From NCBI RefSeq assembly GCF_001661915.1, contig NZ_LYWY01000040.1, positions 124,001 through 188,000 of the forward strand: 64,000 nucleotides of DNA, written 5' to 3'. Of this stretch, positions 56,097 through 64,000 are shown piece after piece; position 1 is the first letter of the stretch; each line of letters opens with the position of its first letter. The notes under the pieces were generated by a model. That model saw nothing but the letters and a program-made list of their open reading frames with translations. It was not told the origin of the DNA and made no database searches. The DNA comes from Croceicoccus pelagius (GTDB taxonomy: Bacteria > Pseudomonadota > Alphaproteobacteria > Sphingomonadales > Sphingomonadaceae). Position numbers and translations under genes: made by a program.

Positions 56097-57029
56097 ATGG
56101 GCGCAGGACATCACCATTCGCACGGGCATGGGCATTCGCACGGGCACGATCACGGGCCGGCCGACTACGGCAAGGCCTTCGCGATCGGCGTTGCGCTCAA
56201 CACCGGCTTCGTCGTCATCGAGGCGCTGGCAGGTTTTCTCTACGGCTCGATGGCGCTGGTCGCCGATGCCGGGCACAACCTGTCCGATGTCCTCTCCCTG
56301 CTCATCGCCTGGGGCGCGAGCGCGCTGGCCAAGCGGCCGCCTTCGGCTCGGTTCACGTATGGCCTGAAGTCCAGCTCGATCCTTGCCGCGATGGCAAATG
56401 CCGCACTGCTGCTGGTCGCGCTGGGCGCGATCACGGTGGAAACGCTGCGCCGCCTGTTCGATCCCGCACCGGTAGAACCCGGCCCGATCATGATCGTGGC
56501 GGCCATCGGCATCGTTATCAACACGGTCACCGCGCTGATGTTCATGCGCGGGCGCAAGGGCGATCTCAACATCCGCGGCGCCTACCTGCACATGGTGGCC
56601 GATGCTGCCGTTTCGGCGGGCGTCGTCGTGGCCGGCCTGCTGATCTGGTTGACCGGCATGGCCTGGATCGATCCCGTCACCTCGCTCGTCATCGTCGCGA
56701 TCATCGCGGTGGGTACTTGGGGCCTTCTGAAGGACAGTGTGAAGATGGGGCTCCACGCCGTTCCCGACGGGATCAACGAGAATGCCGTGCGCGACGAACT
56801 GGCCGGAATGCCCGGCGTTGCCAGCGTCCACGATCTCCACATCTGGCCGATGAGCACAACCGAGACCGCGCTGACCGCGCATCTTGTCATGCCCGCGGGT
56901 CATCCGGGTGATGCGTTCCTGCACGAAGTGGCAGAGCGGCTGCACGACCGGTTCGGGATCGAACACGCAACAATCCAGCTCGAAATCGACGAGGAAGCCT
57001 GCGCGCTGCACCACGATCACGTGGTCTAG
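56097..57029 (+). CDS. Cation diffusion facilitator, probable zinc exporter (310 aa)
   Basis: Six transmembrane segments of the CDF family. The N-terminus is strongly His-rich (GHHHSHGHGHSHGHDHG), as in zinc-type CDFs. Metal-site residues are in LVADAGHNLSDVLSLLI and YLHMVADAAVSAGVVV. The C-terminal cytosolic domain ends with HDLHIWPMSTTETALTAHLV. Ends ACALHHDHVV. Zinc or cobalt is likely, but specificity is not certain. Confidence 0.92.
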   Translation: MGAGHHHSHGHGHSHGHDHGPADYGKAFAIGVALNTGFVVIEALAGFLYGSMALVADAGHNLSDVLSLLIAWGASALAKRPPSARFTYGLKSSSILAAMANAALLLVALGAITVETLRRLFDPAPVEPGPIMIVAAIGIVINTVTALMFMRGRKGDLNIRGAYLHMVADAAVSAGVVVAGLLIWLTGMAWIDPVTSLVIVAIIAVGTWGLLKDSVKMGLHAVPDGINENAVRDELAGMPGVASVHDLHIWPMSTTETALTAHLVMPAGHPGDAFLHEVAERLHDRFGIEHATIQLEIDEEACALHHDHVV

Positions 57030-57132
57030 TATTTAACGGTCATGACAAATCCTGCCATCATCTTGCGGCAGGTTTGCCACTAACGTAAGTTAATCCCCGT
57101 TCCGGCAGGCTTTTCCCGGAACAAGGGGGGAT

Positions 57133-57861
57133 ATGAAAAGCGACCGAATAAAAGACATCGCTATGCGTGTGGCTGTTGTCATGGGCATTATCGCATTGCT
57201 GCTCACGATTCTGGTGAATCTCGCATCGCTGCGCTGTTTCAATGCCATCTTCGATTCCGTCTGCCACGTATCCACCACGCGCAACGTCGTCGCCCTCACG
57301 TTTTCCGACGGTCCTGACGACGCCACCGTGAATGCCGTGCTGCCCGTTCTGGCCAGCCGCGATGCAAAGGCGACATTCTTCCTGTCGGGCCAGAAGATCG
57401 AAAACGCGATGCCCGCGACGAAACAGATCGTTGCCGCAGGGCACGAGTTGGGCAACCTCGCCTATTCGAACCAGGTGATGGAAGACCGCCCGCAAGAATT
57501 CCACAGGGCGGAAATCGCACAGACCGACAAACTACTGCGCGATGCCGGCGCTGAAAACCCGAACCTGTTCCGCCCGCCATTCGGCATACGGTCAGTGGGC
57601 CTGCTGTGGGAACTGCACTCGGCCGGTTACAAGCTGGTGATGTGGGACGTGTCGGATAACGGCAAGCGCGAGGCGCCGCCCGAATCGCTGGCCAACGCAA
57701 TCGTGGCGCAGGCAGCGCCGGGATCGATCATCATGCTCCACGCGCTCGACGCAGGCGACGACAACACGCGGGCAGCCCTGCCGCTCATTCTCGACGGCCT
57801 TGCCGAAAAGGGGCTGAAGGTCGTGACGGTCAGCGAGCTGTTGGAAGCCAAGGGCAAGTAG
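57133..57861 (+). CDS. Membrane-anchored polysaccharide deacetylase family protein with degenerate motifs (242 aa)
   Basis: An N-terminal helix (RVAVVMGIIALLLTILVNLA) anchors a NodB-fold domain. Motif 1 is TFSDGPD at 56-62; the usual TFDDGP has Asp where Ser58 sits, so the catalytic base is missing. Motif 2 is GHELGNLAYSN at 103-113; the two metal-binding His of the HxxxH pair appear as Leu109 and Asn113. Motif 3 RPPFG and the IIMLHALD His are kept. The protein is thus probably not a standard deacetylase and may be a binding or regulatory pseudo-enzyme. Length is otherwise normal. Confidence 0.85.
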   Translation: MKSDRIKDIAMRVAVVMGIIALLLTILVNLASLRCFNAIFDSVCHVSTTRNVVALTFSDGPDDATVNAVLPVLASRDAKATFFLSGQKIENAMPATKQIVAAGHELGNLAYSNQVMEDRPQEFHRAEIAQTDKLLRDAGAENPNLFRPPFGIRSVGLLWELHSAGYKLVMWDVSDNGKREAPPESLANAIVAQAAPGSIIMLHALDAGDDNTRAALPLILDGLAEKGLKVVTVSELLEAKGK

Positions 57862-57887
57862 ACCCTTTTTCCGGACTTCCAAATGCA

Positions 57888-57916
57888 AACGGCGCGCCCC
57901 GATGGGACGCGCCGTT
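57888..57916. terminator. Hairpin between deacetylase-like gene and clpX
   Basis: The stem AACGGCGCG/CGCGCCGTT with inner CCC/GGG lies between two convergent genes. The T-tracts on both sides are short, so it is a weak terminator. Confidence 0.55.
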
Positions 57917-57942
57917 CGTGTTTCAATAGATAGCGCCAGCGC

Positions 57943-59199
57943 TTAGGCGGCGGCTTCCTTGCCCTTGTGAACCTGTACGGGTTCCTTGCGGCCTTCAACC
58001 ACGTCCTTGTCGACGACGACTTCGGTAACGCCTTCCAGCGTCGGCAGGTCGAACATCGTGTCGAGCAGGATAGCCTCGACGATGGAACGCAATCCGCGTG
58101 CACCGGTCTTGCGCTTGATCGCCTTCTGGGCAACCGCTTCGAGCGCGTCGTCGGTGAAAGTCAGGACGACGTCCTCAAGCTCGAACAGCTTCTGGTACTG
58201 CTTGACCAGCGCGTTCTTCGGCTCGCTCAGGATCTTCACCAGAGCCGCGACGTCAAGGTCTTCCAGCGTGGCGATGACCGGCAGACGGCCGACGAATTCG
58301 GGGATCAGGCCGAACTTCAGAAGGTCCTCCGGCTCTGCCTTGACCAGCAATTCGCCGATCTGGCGCTTTTCGGGATCGGCGACATGCGCACCGAAACCGA
58401 TCGAACGCTTCTGCAGACGATCGGAGATCAGCTTTTCCAGCCCTGCGAACGCACCGCCGCAGATGAAAAGGATGTTCGTCGTATCGACCTGCAGGAATTC
58501 CTGCTGCGGATGCTTGCGCCCGCCCTGCGGTGGAACCGAGGCGGTGGTGCCTTCCATCAGCTTCAGCAGGGCCTGCTGCACGCCCTCGCCCGATACGTCG
58601 CGCGTGATCGAGGGATTTTCCGCCTTGCGCGTGATCTTGTCGATCTCGTCGATATAGACGATGCCGTGCTGCGCCTTCTCGACGTTATAGTCGGATGCCT
58701 GAAGCAGCTTCAGGATGATGTTCTCGACGTCCTCGCCCACGTAACCGGCTTCGGTCAGGGTCGTGGCGTCCGCCATCGTGAAGGGCACGTCGAAGGTGCG
58801 CGCCAGCGTCTGGGCCAGCAGCGTCTTGCCCGAACCGGTCGGACCGACGAGCAGGATGTTCGACTTCGCCAGTTCGACGTCGTTCGACTTTCCCGAGTGC
58901 TTAAGCCGCTTGTAGTGGTTGTGCACCGCGACCGAGAGCACGCGCTTCGCGCGGTCCTGGCCGATGACATAGTCGTTCAAGGTCGCGAAGATTTCCGACG
59001 GAGGCGGCACGCCGCCATCCTTCTTGCCGGCGATACCGGCCTTGGTTTCCTCGCGGATGATGTCGTTGCAAAGCTCGACGCATTCATCACAGATGAAGAC
59101 GGTCGGCCCCGCGATCAGCTTGCGCACCTCGTGCTGCGACTTGCCGCAGAAGCTGCAATAGAGAGTGCTCTTGCTGTCAGTTCCACTGACTTTGGTCAT
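57943..59199 (-). CDS. clpX: ATP-dependent protease ATPase subunit ClpX (418 aa)
   Basis: Unfolds substrates for ClpP. N-terminal zinc-binding domain with C4 motif ([12 protein letters not shown] ... [11 protein letters not shown]). AAA+ core with Walker [15 protein letters not shown], Walker [21 protein letters not shown] pore loop and the IGF loop RSIGFGAHV. Full length. It lies downstream of clpP on the same strand across a 200-base gap. No DnaK-type genes adjoin. Confidence 0.97.
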   Translation of the reverse strand: MTKVSGTDSKSTLYCSFCGKSQHEVRKLIAGPTVFICDECVELCNDIIREETKAGIAGKKDGGVPPPSEIFATLNDYVIGQDRAKRVLSVAVHNHYKRLKHSGKSNDVELAKSNILLVGPTGSGKTLLAQTLARTFDVPFTMADATTLTEAGYVGEDVENIILKLLQASDYNVEKAQHGIVYIDEIDKITRKAENPSITRDVSGEGVQQALLKLMEGTTASVPPQGGRKHPQQEFLQVDTTNILFICGGAFAGLEKLISDRLQKRSIGFGAHVADPEKRQIGELLVKAEPEDLLKFGLIPEFVGRLPVIATLEDLDVAALVKILSEPKNALVKQYQKLFELEDVVLTFTDDALEAVAQKAIKRKTGARGLRSIVEAILLDTMFDLPTLEGVTEVVVDKDVVEGRKEPVQVHKGKEAAA

Positions 59200-59401
59200 A
59201 TTCCATCCTGAAGCGCCCGGACTCGGGCGACTTTATCGAATTTACGCGCGCAGGGTCGAGAATCAACCACTACGCAAAAGTGCTCCGACACACGGTGCAT
59301 AACTGCAACGTCCTGTCGAAGCGGTTAATCATGTGAGGCGGCGCCCCTGCCCCATACGGGACAGATGGCGCAGCACTGCCATGCCGGAAGGTTAAGGCCG
59401 C

Positions 59402-60073
59402 TCAGCCTTCGCCGCTTTCGGCGTCGGTCCGGCTCACGAAGACCTTGTCGACCAGGCCGAATTCCTTGGCTTCGTCCGCTTCGAGGAACGTGTCGCGGTC
59501 CATGGCCTTCTCGATCGTGTCGAGGTCCTTGCCGGTGTACTTCACGTAAAGGTCGTTCATCCGGCGACGGATGCGCAGGATTTCGCGGGCCTGGATTTCG
59601 ATGTCCGACGCCATGCCGCGTGCACCGCCCGAGGGCTGGTGAATCATGATGCGCGCATTGGGAAGCGCGATGCGCATGCCCGGTTCGCCCGCGGCGAGAA
59701 GGAAGCTGCCCATCGATGCAGCCTGACCGATGCAAACGGTGGAAACGCGCGGCTTGATGTACTGCATGGTGTCATGGATCGCCATGCCCGCCGTGACGAC
59801 GCCGCCCGGCGAGTTGATGTACATCGAGATGTCCTTGGTGCTGTCCTCGGATTCGAGGAACAGCAGCTGCGCGACGATGAGCGAGGCCATGTTGTCTTCG
59901 ACCTGGCCGGTCACGAACACGATGCGTTCGCGCAGCAGGCGCGAGAAGATGTCGAAGCTGCGTTCGCCGCGGCTCGTCTGCTCGACGACGACGGGCACGA
60001 GAGCACCGGTTGCGGGATCGATTTCGAATTTGCCCTGGGCGGATTCGGAGCGGGTGCCAAACAGGTCGAGCAT
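59402..60073 (-). CDS. clpP: ATP-dependent Clp protease proteolytic subunit ClpP (223 aa)
   Basis: Serine protease tetradecamer. The Ser is in [14 protein letters not shown] and the His in [33 protein letters not shown] precedes. The C-terminus ends [10 protein letters not shown]-like ([12 protein letters not shown]). I start at 60073 because GAGG lies 7 bases before that ATG, while the ATG four codons upstream has no ribosome site. Upstream of clpX. Confidence 0.96.
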   Translation of the reverse strand: MLDLFGTRSESAQGKFEIDPATGALVPVVVEQTSRGERSFDIFSRLLRERIVFVTGQVEDNMASLIVAQLLFLESEDSTKDISMYINSPGGVVTAGMAIHDTMQYIKPRVSTVCIGQAASMGSFLLAAGEPGMRIALPNARIMIHQPSGGARGMASDIEIQAREILRIRRRMNDLYVKYTGKDLDTIEKAMDRDTFLEADEAKEFGLVDKVFVSRTDAESGEG

Positions 60074-60177
60074 GGAGGTCCTCATGATGTTGCCAGCCCT
60101 ATGTCGCCACTCACCCCTGCTTGTTCAAGGGCATTAATCCTTGTCTGGATAAGTCGTATCAGGGCAGAAGGTTACAC

Positions 60178-61734
60178 ATGAAAGCATCCCCTTTTCGCAC
60201 TGCGCTGCCGCTTACCCTCGCCCTCCTCGCCGCCAGCCCCGCCGGCGCGCAGGAGCAGGCCCAGCCGGTCGTCGACCTCACGCCGACGCTGCGCGAAACC
60301 GCGGCGAAGTTGCAGGTACAGCGGATCGCGGCCTTCGATGATCGCGGGCCGCGTATCGGGGCGGTGATGATCCATGCCGACGATGTGGAAGCGCAAGTCG
60401 AAAAAGCTGCGCGCAGCGGTCTGCCGCTGGCCGGATACACGGTCATGGTGAAGGACAATATCGAGACCCGCGAATGGCCAACCACTGCGGGTAGCCTTGC
60501 ACTCGCCGAAAACATGACCGGGCGCGATGCCCCCATCGTCGCCCGCCTGCGCGCGGCAGGGGCCGTGATCGCGGGCAAGGCCAACTTGTCCGAATGGGCG
60601 AATTTCCGCTCCTCGAACTCGACCAGCGGGTGGAGCGCGGTGGGCGGGCAGACGCGCAATCCGCATATCCCATTCCGCAACCCCTGCGGCTCGTCATCGG
60701 GCAGCGCGGCGGCAGTGGCAGCTTTAATGACCTCGGTCGCACTCGGCACCGAAACCGACGGGTCGATTACCTGCCCCGCGAGCGTCAACGGCGTGGTCGG
60801 CTTCAAGCCCACGCTCGGCCTCGTCAGTCGCACGTATATCGTACCACTTTCGCATTCGCAGGATACCGCCGGACCGATCACGCAGACCGTAAGCGAGGCG
60901 GCCAGGGTCTTGACCGCGATTGCCGGTACCGACCCGCTGGATTCCGCAACGGCCGAGGCCGATTCGCGCAAAGTCGACTACGCCAGGGGCCTCGCCAGCG
61001 CCTCTCTCAAAGGCCTGCGCATCGGTGTCATGCGCAAGCAGGTGGGTGGGCGCGAGGACGTGGCCGAACTGTTCGAGGCCGCGCTGGTCGATATGGCAAA
61101 GGCCGGAGCCGTGCTGGTCGAAGTCGACTACGAACCGCAGGACGAGATGTTCGAGGACGAGTTTACTGTCCTGCTCTTCGAATTCCGCGAGGATCTGGAC
61201 GCATACTTGCGCGCCTCACCCGCCGATATCCCGGTTCGCAGCCTTGCCGACGTGATTCGCTTCAACAAGGCGCACGCGGACACCGAACTGCGCTGGTTCG
61301 GCCAGGATCTGATGGAACAGGCGCAAGGCACCGTCGACCGGCAGGCTTACGAAGAGGCGCGCGCCGATTCGCTGCGCATGGCCAAGGACGAAGGGGTCGA
61401 CCGGCTCCTCGCCGAATACGAGGTCGACATTCTCGTCGCGCCGACGATGGGCCCGGCCTGGTCGACCGACATCATCTATGGCGACAATTTCTCGGGCGAT
61501 ATCGGCATCGGCTCGATCGCCGCGATCGGCGGGACGCCGCACCTTACCGTGCCGATGGGCGCGATAGAAAAGCTGCCCGTCGGCCTGTCGTTCATGGGCG
61601 CGAAGTGGGACGATCTCGGCGTGCTGAAGGCAGGTGCGGCCTATGAGAAGGTGCGCAGTGCCGACCTCGCGACGGTGCGCTTCGCATCCGATCCGCGGTT
61701 CCTTGAAAAAGTTATGCGCCCGGCGGGGGACTAA
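60178..61734 (+). CDS. Secreted amidase-signature hydrolase (518 aa)
   Basis: A signal peptide ends SPAGAQ. The amidase-signature triad is present: Lys in MVKDNIETREW, cis-Ser in NPCGSSSGSAAAVAALM and nucleophile Ser in TETDGSITCPASVNG. KPTLGLVSRTYIVPLS and FMGAKWDDLGVLK are typical of the family. It differs from GatA in having a signal peptide and lacking gat neighbours. Likely periplasmic, cleaving an amide of unknown nature. A hairpin follows at 61763. Confidence 0.9.
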   Translation: MKASPFRTALPLTLALLAASPAGAQEQAQPVVDLTPTLRETAAKLQVQRIAAFDDRGPRIGAVMIHADDVEAQVEKAARSGLPLAGYTVMVKDNIETREWPTTAGSLALAENMTGRDAPIVARLRAAGAVIAGKANLSEWANFRSSNSTSGWSAVGGQTRNPHIPFRNPCGSSSGSAAAVAALMTSVALGTETDGSITCPASVNGVVGFKPTLGLVSRTYIVPLSHSQDTAGPITQTVSEAARVLTAIAGTDPLDSATAEADSRKVDYARGLASASLKGLRIGVMRKQVGGREDVAELFEAALVDMAKAGAVLVEVDYEPQDEMFEDEFTVLLFEFREDLDAYLRASPADIPVRSLADVIRFNKAHADTELRWFGQDLMEQAQGTVDRQAYEEARADSLRMAKDEGVDRLLAEYEVDILVAPTMGPAWSTDIIYGDNFSGDIGIGSIAAIGGTPHLTVPMGAIEKLPVGLSFMGAKWDDLGVLKAGAAYEKVRSADLATVRFASDPRFLEKVMRPAGD

Positions 61735-62164
61735 GCCGCCGGGCGCATACGCAAGGGTCGGTGATCATTGGGGTATCCCCAAAGATCAGGTCGCGACTCC
61801 GACCGTTGCGACAGCTGTATATCCTGCGCTTGCCGATTTCGTGGCAGTCACCGTCATCGCTTCCTGCTGGGCGGCGATGCCCGGCGGCGATCTACCGCGA
61901 TACGCTCCATCGTGGCTAGGTCGCGGACAAGCTGTTGTCCGTCGTGGTCGTGTGTGCCGGCAAGTGCCATGTGGGGGTGCAGTCCCTAGAATTCGTGGAG
62001 TTCGGTTCGTCTGTGAACCACGGAAAACCACGACTTTGCGGGCCGCGCAATTGGCCGGCGGGCGCTTGAGACACTCTGCGACAAAGCTCTACATCGCGCT
62101 TACGCCGGGGGGATTCCTGATACTCCGGCAGGGCATTTCCGCGTGTCCGGACTGCACAAAAAGA
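61735..62164. other. Gene-free, hairpin-rich stretch
   Basis: No convincing gene is seen. Besides the repeat at 61763, there are CCGCGA/TCGCGG at 61895-61926, GACAA/TTGTC at 61926-61939 and GGTTC/GAACC near 62003. I compared it with tmRNA, SRP and 6S features and found no match. A structured RNA on either strand is possible. Confidence 0.4.
61763..61787 (+). repeat. Inverted repeat after the amidase gene
   Basis: GATCATTGGGG-TAT-CCCCAAAGATC, 11-bp arms with one mismatch. There is no T-tract; it may be a weak terminator or an operator. Confidence 0.45.
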
Positions 62165-62200
62165 TAGGGCCGGGGAGAGCCTTGCGCTCTCCCCGGCCCT
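62157..62200 (-). terminator. Terminator of tig
   Basis: A 15-bp perfect stem (AGGGCCGGGGAGAGC/GCTCTCCCCGGCCCT) is followed on the minus strand by ATCTTTTTG. It lies 28 bases after the tig stop. Confidence 0.93.
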
Positions 62201-62228
62201 GTCGGCCTGTCGCGAATCGCGTGCCCGA

Positions 62229-63812
62229 TCAGTCGGCCTTGGCGGCCTTCTTGGCGGGAGCCTTCTTCGCAGCGGCCTTCTTTGCCGGTGCCTTCTTGGC
62301 AGGAGCCTTTTCGCCCTCTTCCTTGTCGGCGGCAGCCTTCTTGGCCGGAGCCTTCTTCGCCGGAGCCTTCTTGGCAGCGGGCTTTTCCTCCGCTGCGTCG
62401 TCGGTCTTGGCGTCGGCCTTCTTGGCGGCAGCCTTCTTCTTGGCCGGGGCCTTCTTGGCGGGCTTTGCTTCGGCCTCGGCGCCTTCTTCGGCTTCGATTG
62501 CGGCCTGCAGCTCTTCCTTGGTCACTTCACGTTCGGTCACTTCGGCCTTGTCGAACAGGAAGTCGACGACCTTGTCCTCGTAAAGCGGGGCCCGCAGCTG
62601 GGCAGCGGCCATCGGCTCGTTGCGGACATATTCCATGAACCGCTCACGGTCTTCCGGGCGATACTGCTGGGCAGCCTGCATCATCAGCATCTGCATTTCC
62701 TGGTTGGAAACCTCGACGCCGTTCTTCTGGCCGATTTCCGAAAGCAGCAGGCCAAGGCGCACGCGGCGCTCTGCAATGCGCTTGTAGTCGTCCTTCTCGG
62801 CCTCGATTTCCTTCATCGCGGCTTCGGGATCTTCCTCGCGGGCAGCTTCCTGCTCCAGCTGGGCCCAGATCTGCTGGAATTCGGCGTCCACCATGCTCGG
62901 CGGGACGGCGAAGTCGTGACCGTCGGCCAGGACGTCGAGTAGCGAGCGCTTCATCTGGGTGCGGGTAAGACCGGCGGTCTCCTGCTCCAGCTGGCCCTTC
63001 AGAAGCTCCTTGAGCTTGTCGAGGCTGTCGAGCCCGAGGTTGGTGGCGAATTCCTCGTCGACCTTGGTTTCGGTCGGCGACTTCACTTCCTTGACGGCGA
63101 TGTCGAAGGTCGCTTCCTTGCCCTTCAGGTTCTCGGCCGGATAGTCTTCGGGGAAGGTCACGGTGATGGTCTTTTCATCGCCGGTCTTCGCACCGACGAG
63201 CTGTTCCTCGAAGCCCGGGATGAAACGGCCCGAACCGATTTCCAGCGCCGCGTCCTCGGCCTTGCCGCCGTCGAATTCGACGCCGTCGAGCTTGCCGACG
63301 AAATCGATGATCAGCTGGTCGCCTTCGGCGGCCTTCTTGGTCTTTGCAGCCTTCTTGAAGGACTTCTGCTGACCGGCCAGCTGTTCCAGCGCCTCGTCGA
63401 CCTGTGCGTCAGTGACGGGAACGACCAGCTTTTCAAGCTTCAGACCGTCAAGCTCGGGCGCCTCGATTTCGGGCAGCACTTCGAGTTCGACGGTGACTTC
63501 GGCGTCCTTGCCCTGCTCGTAACTTTCGCCGAGCGTGACCGACGGCTGCATTGCGGGGCGCAGCTTGTTCTCGGTCATGACCTTGTCGACGCTTTCGCGG
63601 ACGGCCTTCTGGAGAGCGTCGGCGTGGATCGCCTCGCCGTGCATCTTCTTTACGAGATTCGCGGGAACCTTGCCCGGACGGAAGCCCGGCATGCGGACCT
63701 GCGGTGCGATACGCTTGATCTCGTCAGCGACGCGCGAATCGATCTCGGAAGCGGGAATGGTTACGGCGTAGGCACGGGCCAGGCCGTCGTTCTTGGTTTC
63801 GGAAATCTGCAT
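62229..63812 (-). CDS. tig: Trigger factor with long Lys/Ala tail (527 aa)
   Basis: Ribosome-bound folding chaperone. N-terminal ribosome-binding domain with the GFRPGKVP signature, FKBP-type prolyl isomerase domain around AAEGDQLIIDFVGKLDGVEF, then the helical C-domain (RVRLGLLLSEIGQKNG). After residue about 430 an unusual tail of nearly 100 residues repeats KKAPAKKA-type units with a histone-H1-like composition. Normal Tig ends near 430-450. Start ATG at 63812 with AGAAGGGAT upstream. The repeats are coded with varied synonymous codons, so they are not a recent DNA slippage. Confidence 0.95.
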   Translation of the reverse strand: MQISETKNDGLARAYAVTIPASEIDSRVADEIKRIAPQVRMPGFRPGKVPANLVKKMHGEAIHADALQKAVRESVDKVMTENKLRPAMQPSVTLGESYEQGKDAEVTVELEVLPEIEAPELDGLKLEKLVVPVTDAQVDEALEQLAGQQKSFKKAAKTKKAAEGDQLIIDFVGKLDGVEFDGGKAEDAALEIGSGRFIPGFEEQLVGAKTGDEKTITVTFPEDYPAENLKGKEATFDIAVKEVKSPTETKVDEEFATNLGLDSLDKLKELLKGQLEQETAGLTRTQMKRSLLDVLADGHDFAVPPSMVDAEFQQIWAQLEQEAAREEDPEAAMKEIEAEKDDYKRIAERRVRLGLLLSEIGQKNGVEVSNQEMQMLMMQAAQQYRPEDRERFMEYVRNEPMAAAQLRAPLYEDKVVDFLFDKAEVTEREVTKEELQAAIEAEEGAEAEAKPAKKAPAKKKAAAKKADAKTDDAAEEKPAAKKAPAKKAPAKKAAADKEEGEKAPAKKAPAKKAAAKKAPAKKAAKAD

Positions 63813-63897
63813 TGGTATCCCTTCTAAGGGTATCTCTCTCGTCTGGCGGTAGTCGGATCTGCCGCGTGGCTGGTCCGGGTCTACCGCCGTTTCGGTC

Positions 63898-63982
63898 TGG
63901 TGCGGGCGAAGGGACTCGAACCCCCACATCTTGCGATACCAGAACCTAAATCTGGCGCGTCTACCAGTTCCGCCACGCCCGC
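63898..63982 (-). tRNA. tRNA-Leu (anticodon UAG)
   Basis: A complete cloverleaf: acceptor GCGGGCG pairs with CGCCCGC, anticodon stem CCAGA/TCTGG with loop TTTAGGT (anticodon TAG), a long variable arm typical of leucine tRNA, and the T-loop GGTTCGAGTCC. A CCA end follows at 63898-63900. Confidence 0.95.
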
Positions 63983-64000
63983 GGCGACCTTCACCTGCCA

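Noticed and set aside
61786-62031. 81-codon minus-strand frame in the gene-free stretch
   Set aside because: It has a Pro/Arg/Thr-biased shadow-like composition, no ribosome site and crosses several hairpins.
61735-62164. tmRNA (ssrA), possibly the two-piece alphaproteobacterial form
   Set aside because: I found no tag-like reading frame ending in LAA, no T-arm GGTTCGA with a CCA end, and no matching acceptor stem on either strand.
62240-62480. CRISPR-like direct repeats
   Set aside because: The repeats are codon repeats in the Lys/Ala tail of trigger factor, without spacers of fixed length.

Overview
The window reads as one uninterrupted chromosomal segment of a high-GC alphaproteobacterium, most likely of the order Sphingomonadales (Sphingomonadaceae or Erythrobacteraceae). 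The evidence is three very large TonB-dependent receptors with sphingomonad-type signal peptides and plugs, a ChpT phosphotransferase of the CckA-CtrA relay, an ATP12 chaperone, an alphaproteobacterial RpoH, a TIGR02186/TauE pair, an MlaE fused to a STAS domain, and long Lys/Ala or Lys/Gly tails on Tig and an RluC-like enzyme. I see no prophage, insertion sequence, plasmid gene or CRISPR array.

Layout. 0-12.4 kb is an outer-membrane uptake region: one TonB receptor, a translationally coupled pair of sulfotransferases, then two paralogous TonB receptors facing away from each other across a 436-base regulatory gap. 12.4-20 kb holds protein quality control and translation genes: clpB with a heat-shock-like promoter, a small hypothetical gene, an FKBP isomerase followed by gatC-gatA-gatB, and rpsU. 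20.2-23.5 kb is a tight operon of crcB, an RluC-type pseudouridine synthase, a HAD phosphatase, a small membrane protein and an ATP12 chaperone, joined by four stop/start overlaps. 23.5-27 kb is an Mla-type lipid transport operon on the other strand. 27.1-30.6 kb is valS and queE.

30.7-33.7 kb is the most unusual part. A relatively AT-rich GNAT acetyltransferase is followed by a 46-residue peptide gene, too short for an ordinary ORF list, and by an asparagine-synthetase-like enzyme that lacks the N-terminal nucleophile cysteine. This resembles a lasso-peptide precursor and cyclase, but without the usual protease/RRE (B) genes and with a non-canonical precursor.

33.7-47.4 kb holds a HerA-type ATPase, the TIGR02186/TauE pair, a reduced NfrA/NfrB-like glycosyltransferase pair, nhaA, glyoxalase I, a TorF-type outer-membrane protein, a metallophosphatase, UDP-glucose dehydrogenase and a Tat-exported beta-helix protein. 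47.6-57.9 kb holds RNase P RNA, a muramoyl amidase, chpT, a lipoprotein, a BON-domain protein, a JAMM peptidase, an RluD-like enzyme, rpoH, a proton antiporter, mtgA, a zinc-type CDF exporter and a degenerate polysaccharide deacetylase. 57.9-64 kb holds clpX and clpP, a secreted amidase, a structured gene-free stretch, tig and a tRNA-Leu(UAG). Stress and proteolysis genes (clpB, rpoH, clpX, clpP, tig) and envelope genes (receptors, Mla, glycan enzymes) dominate.
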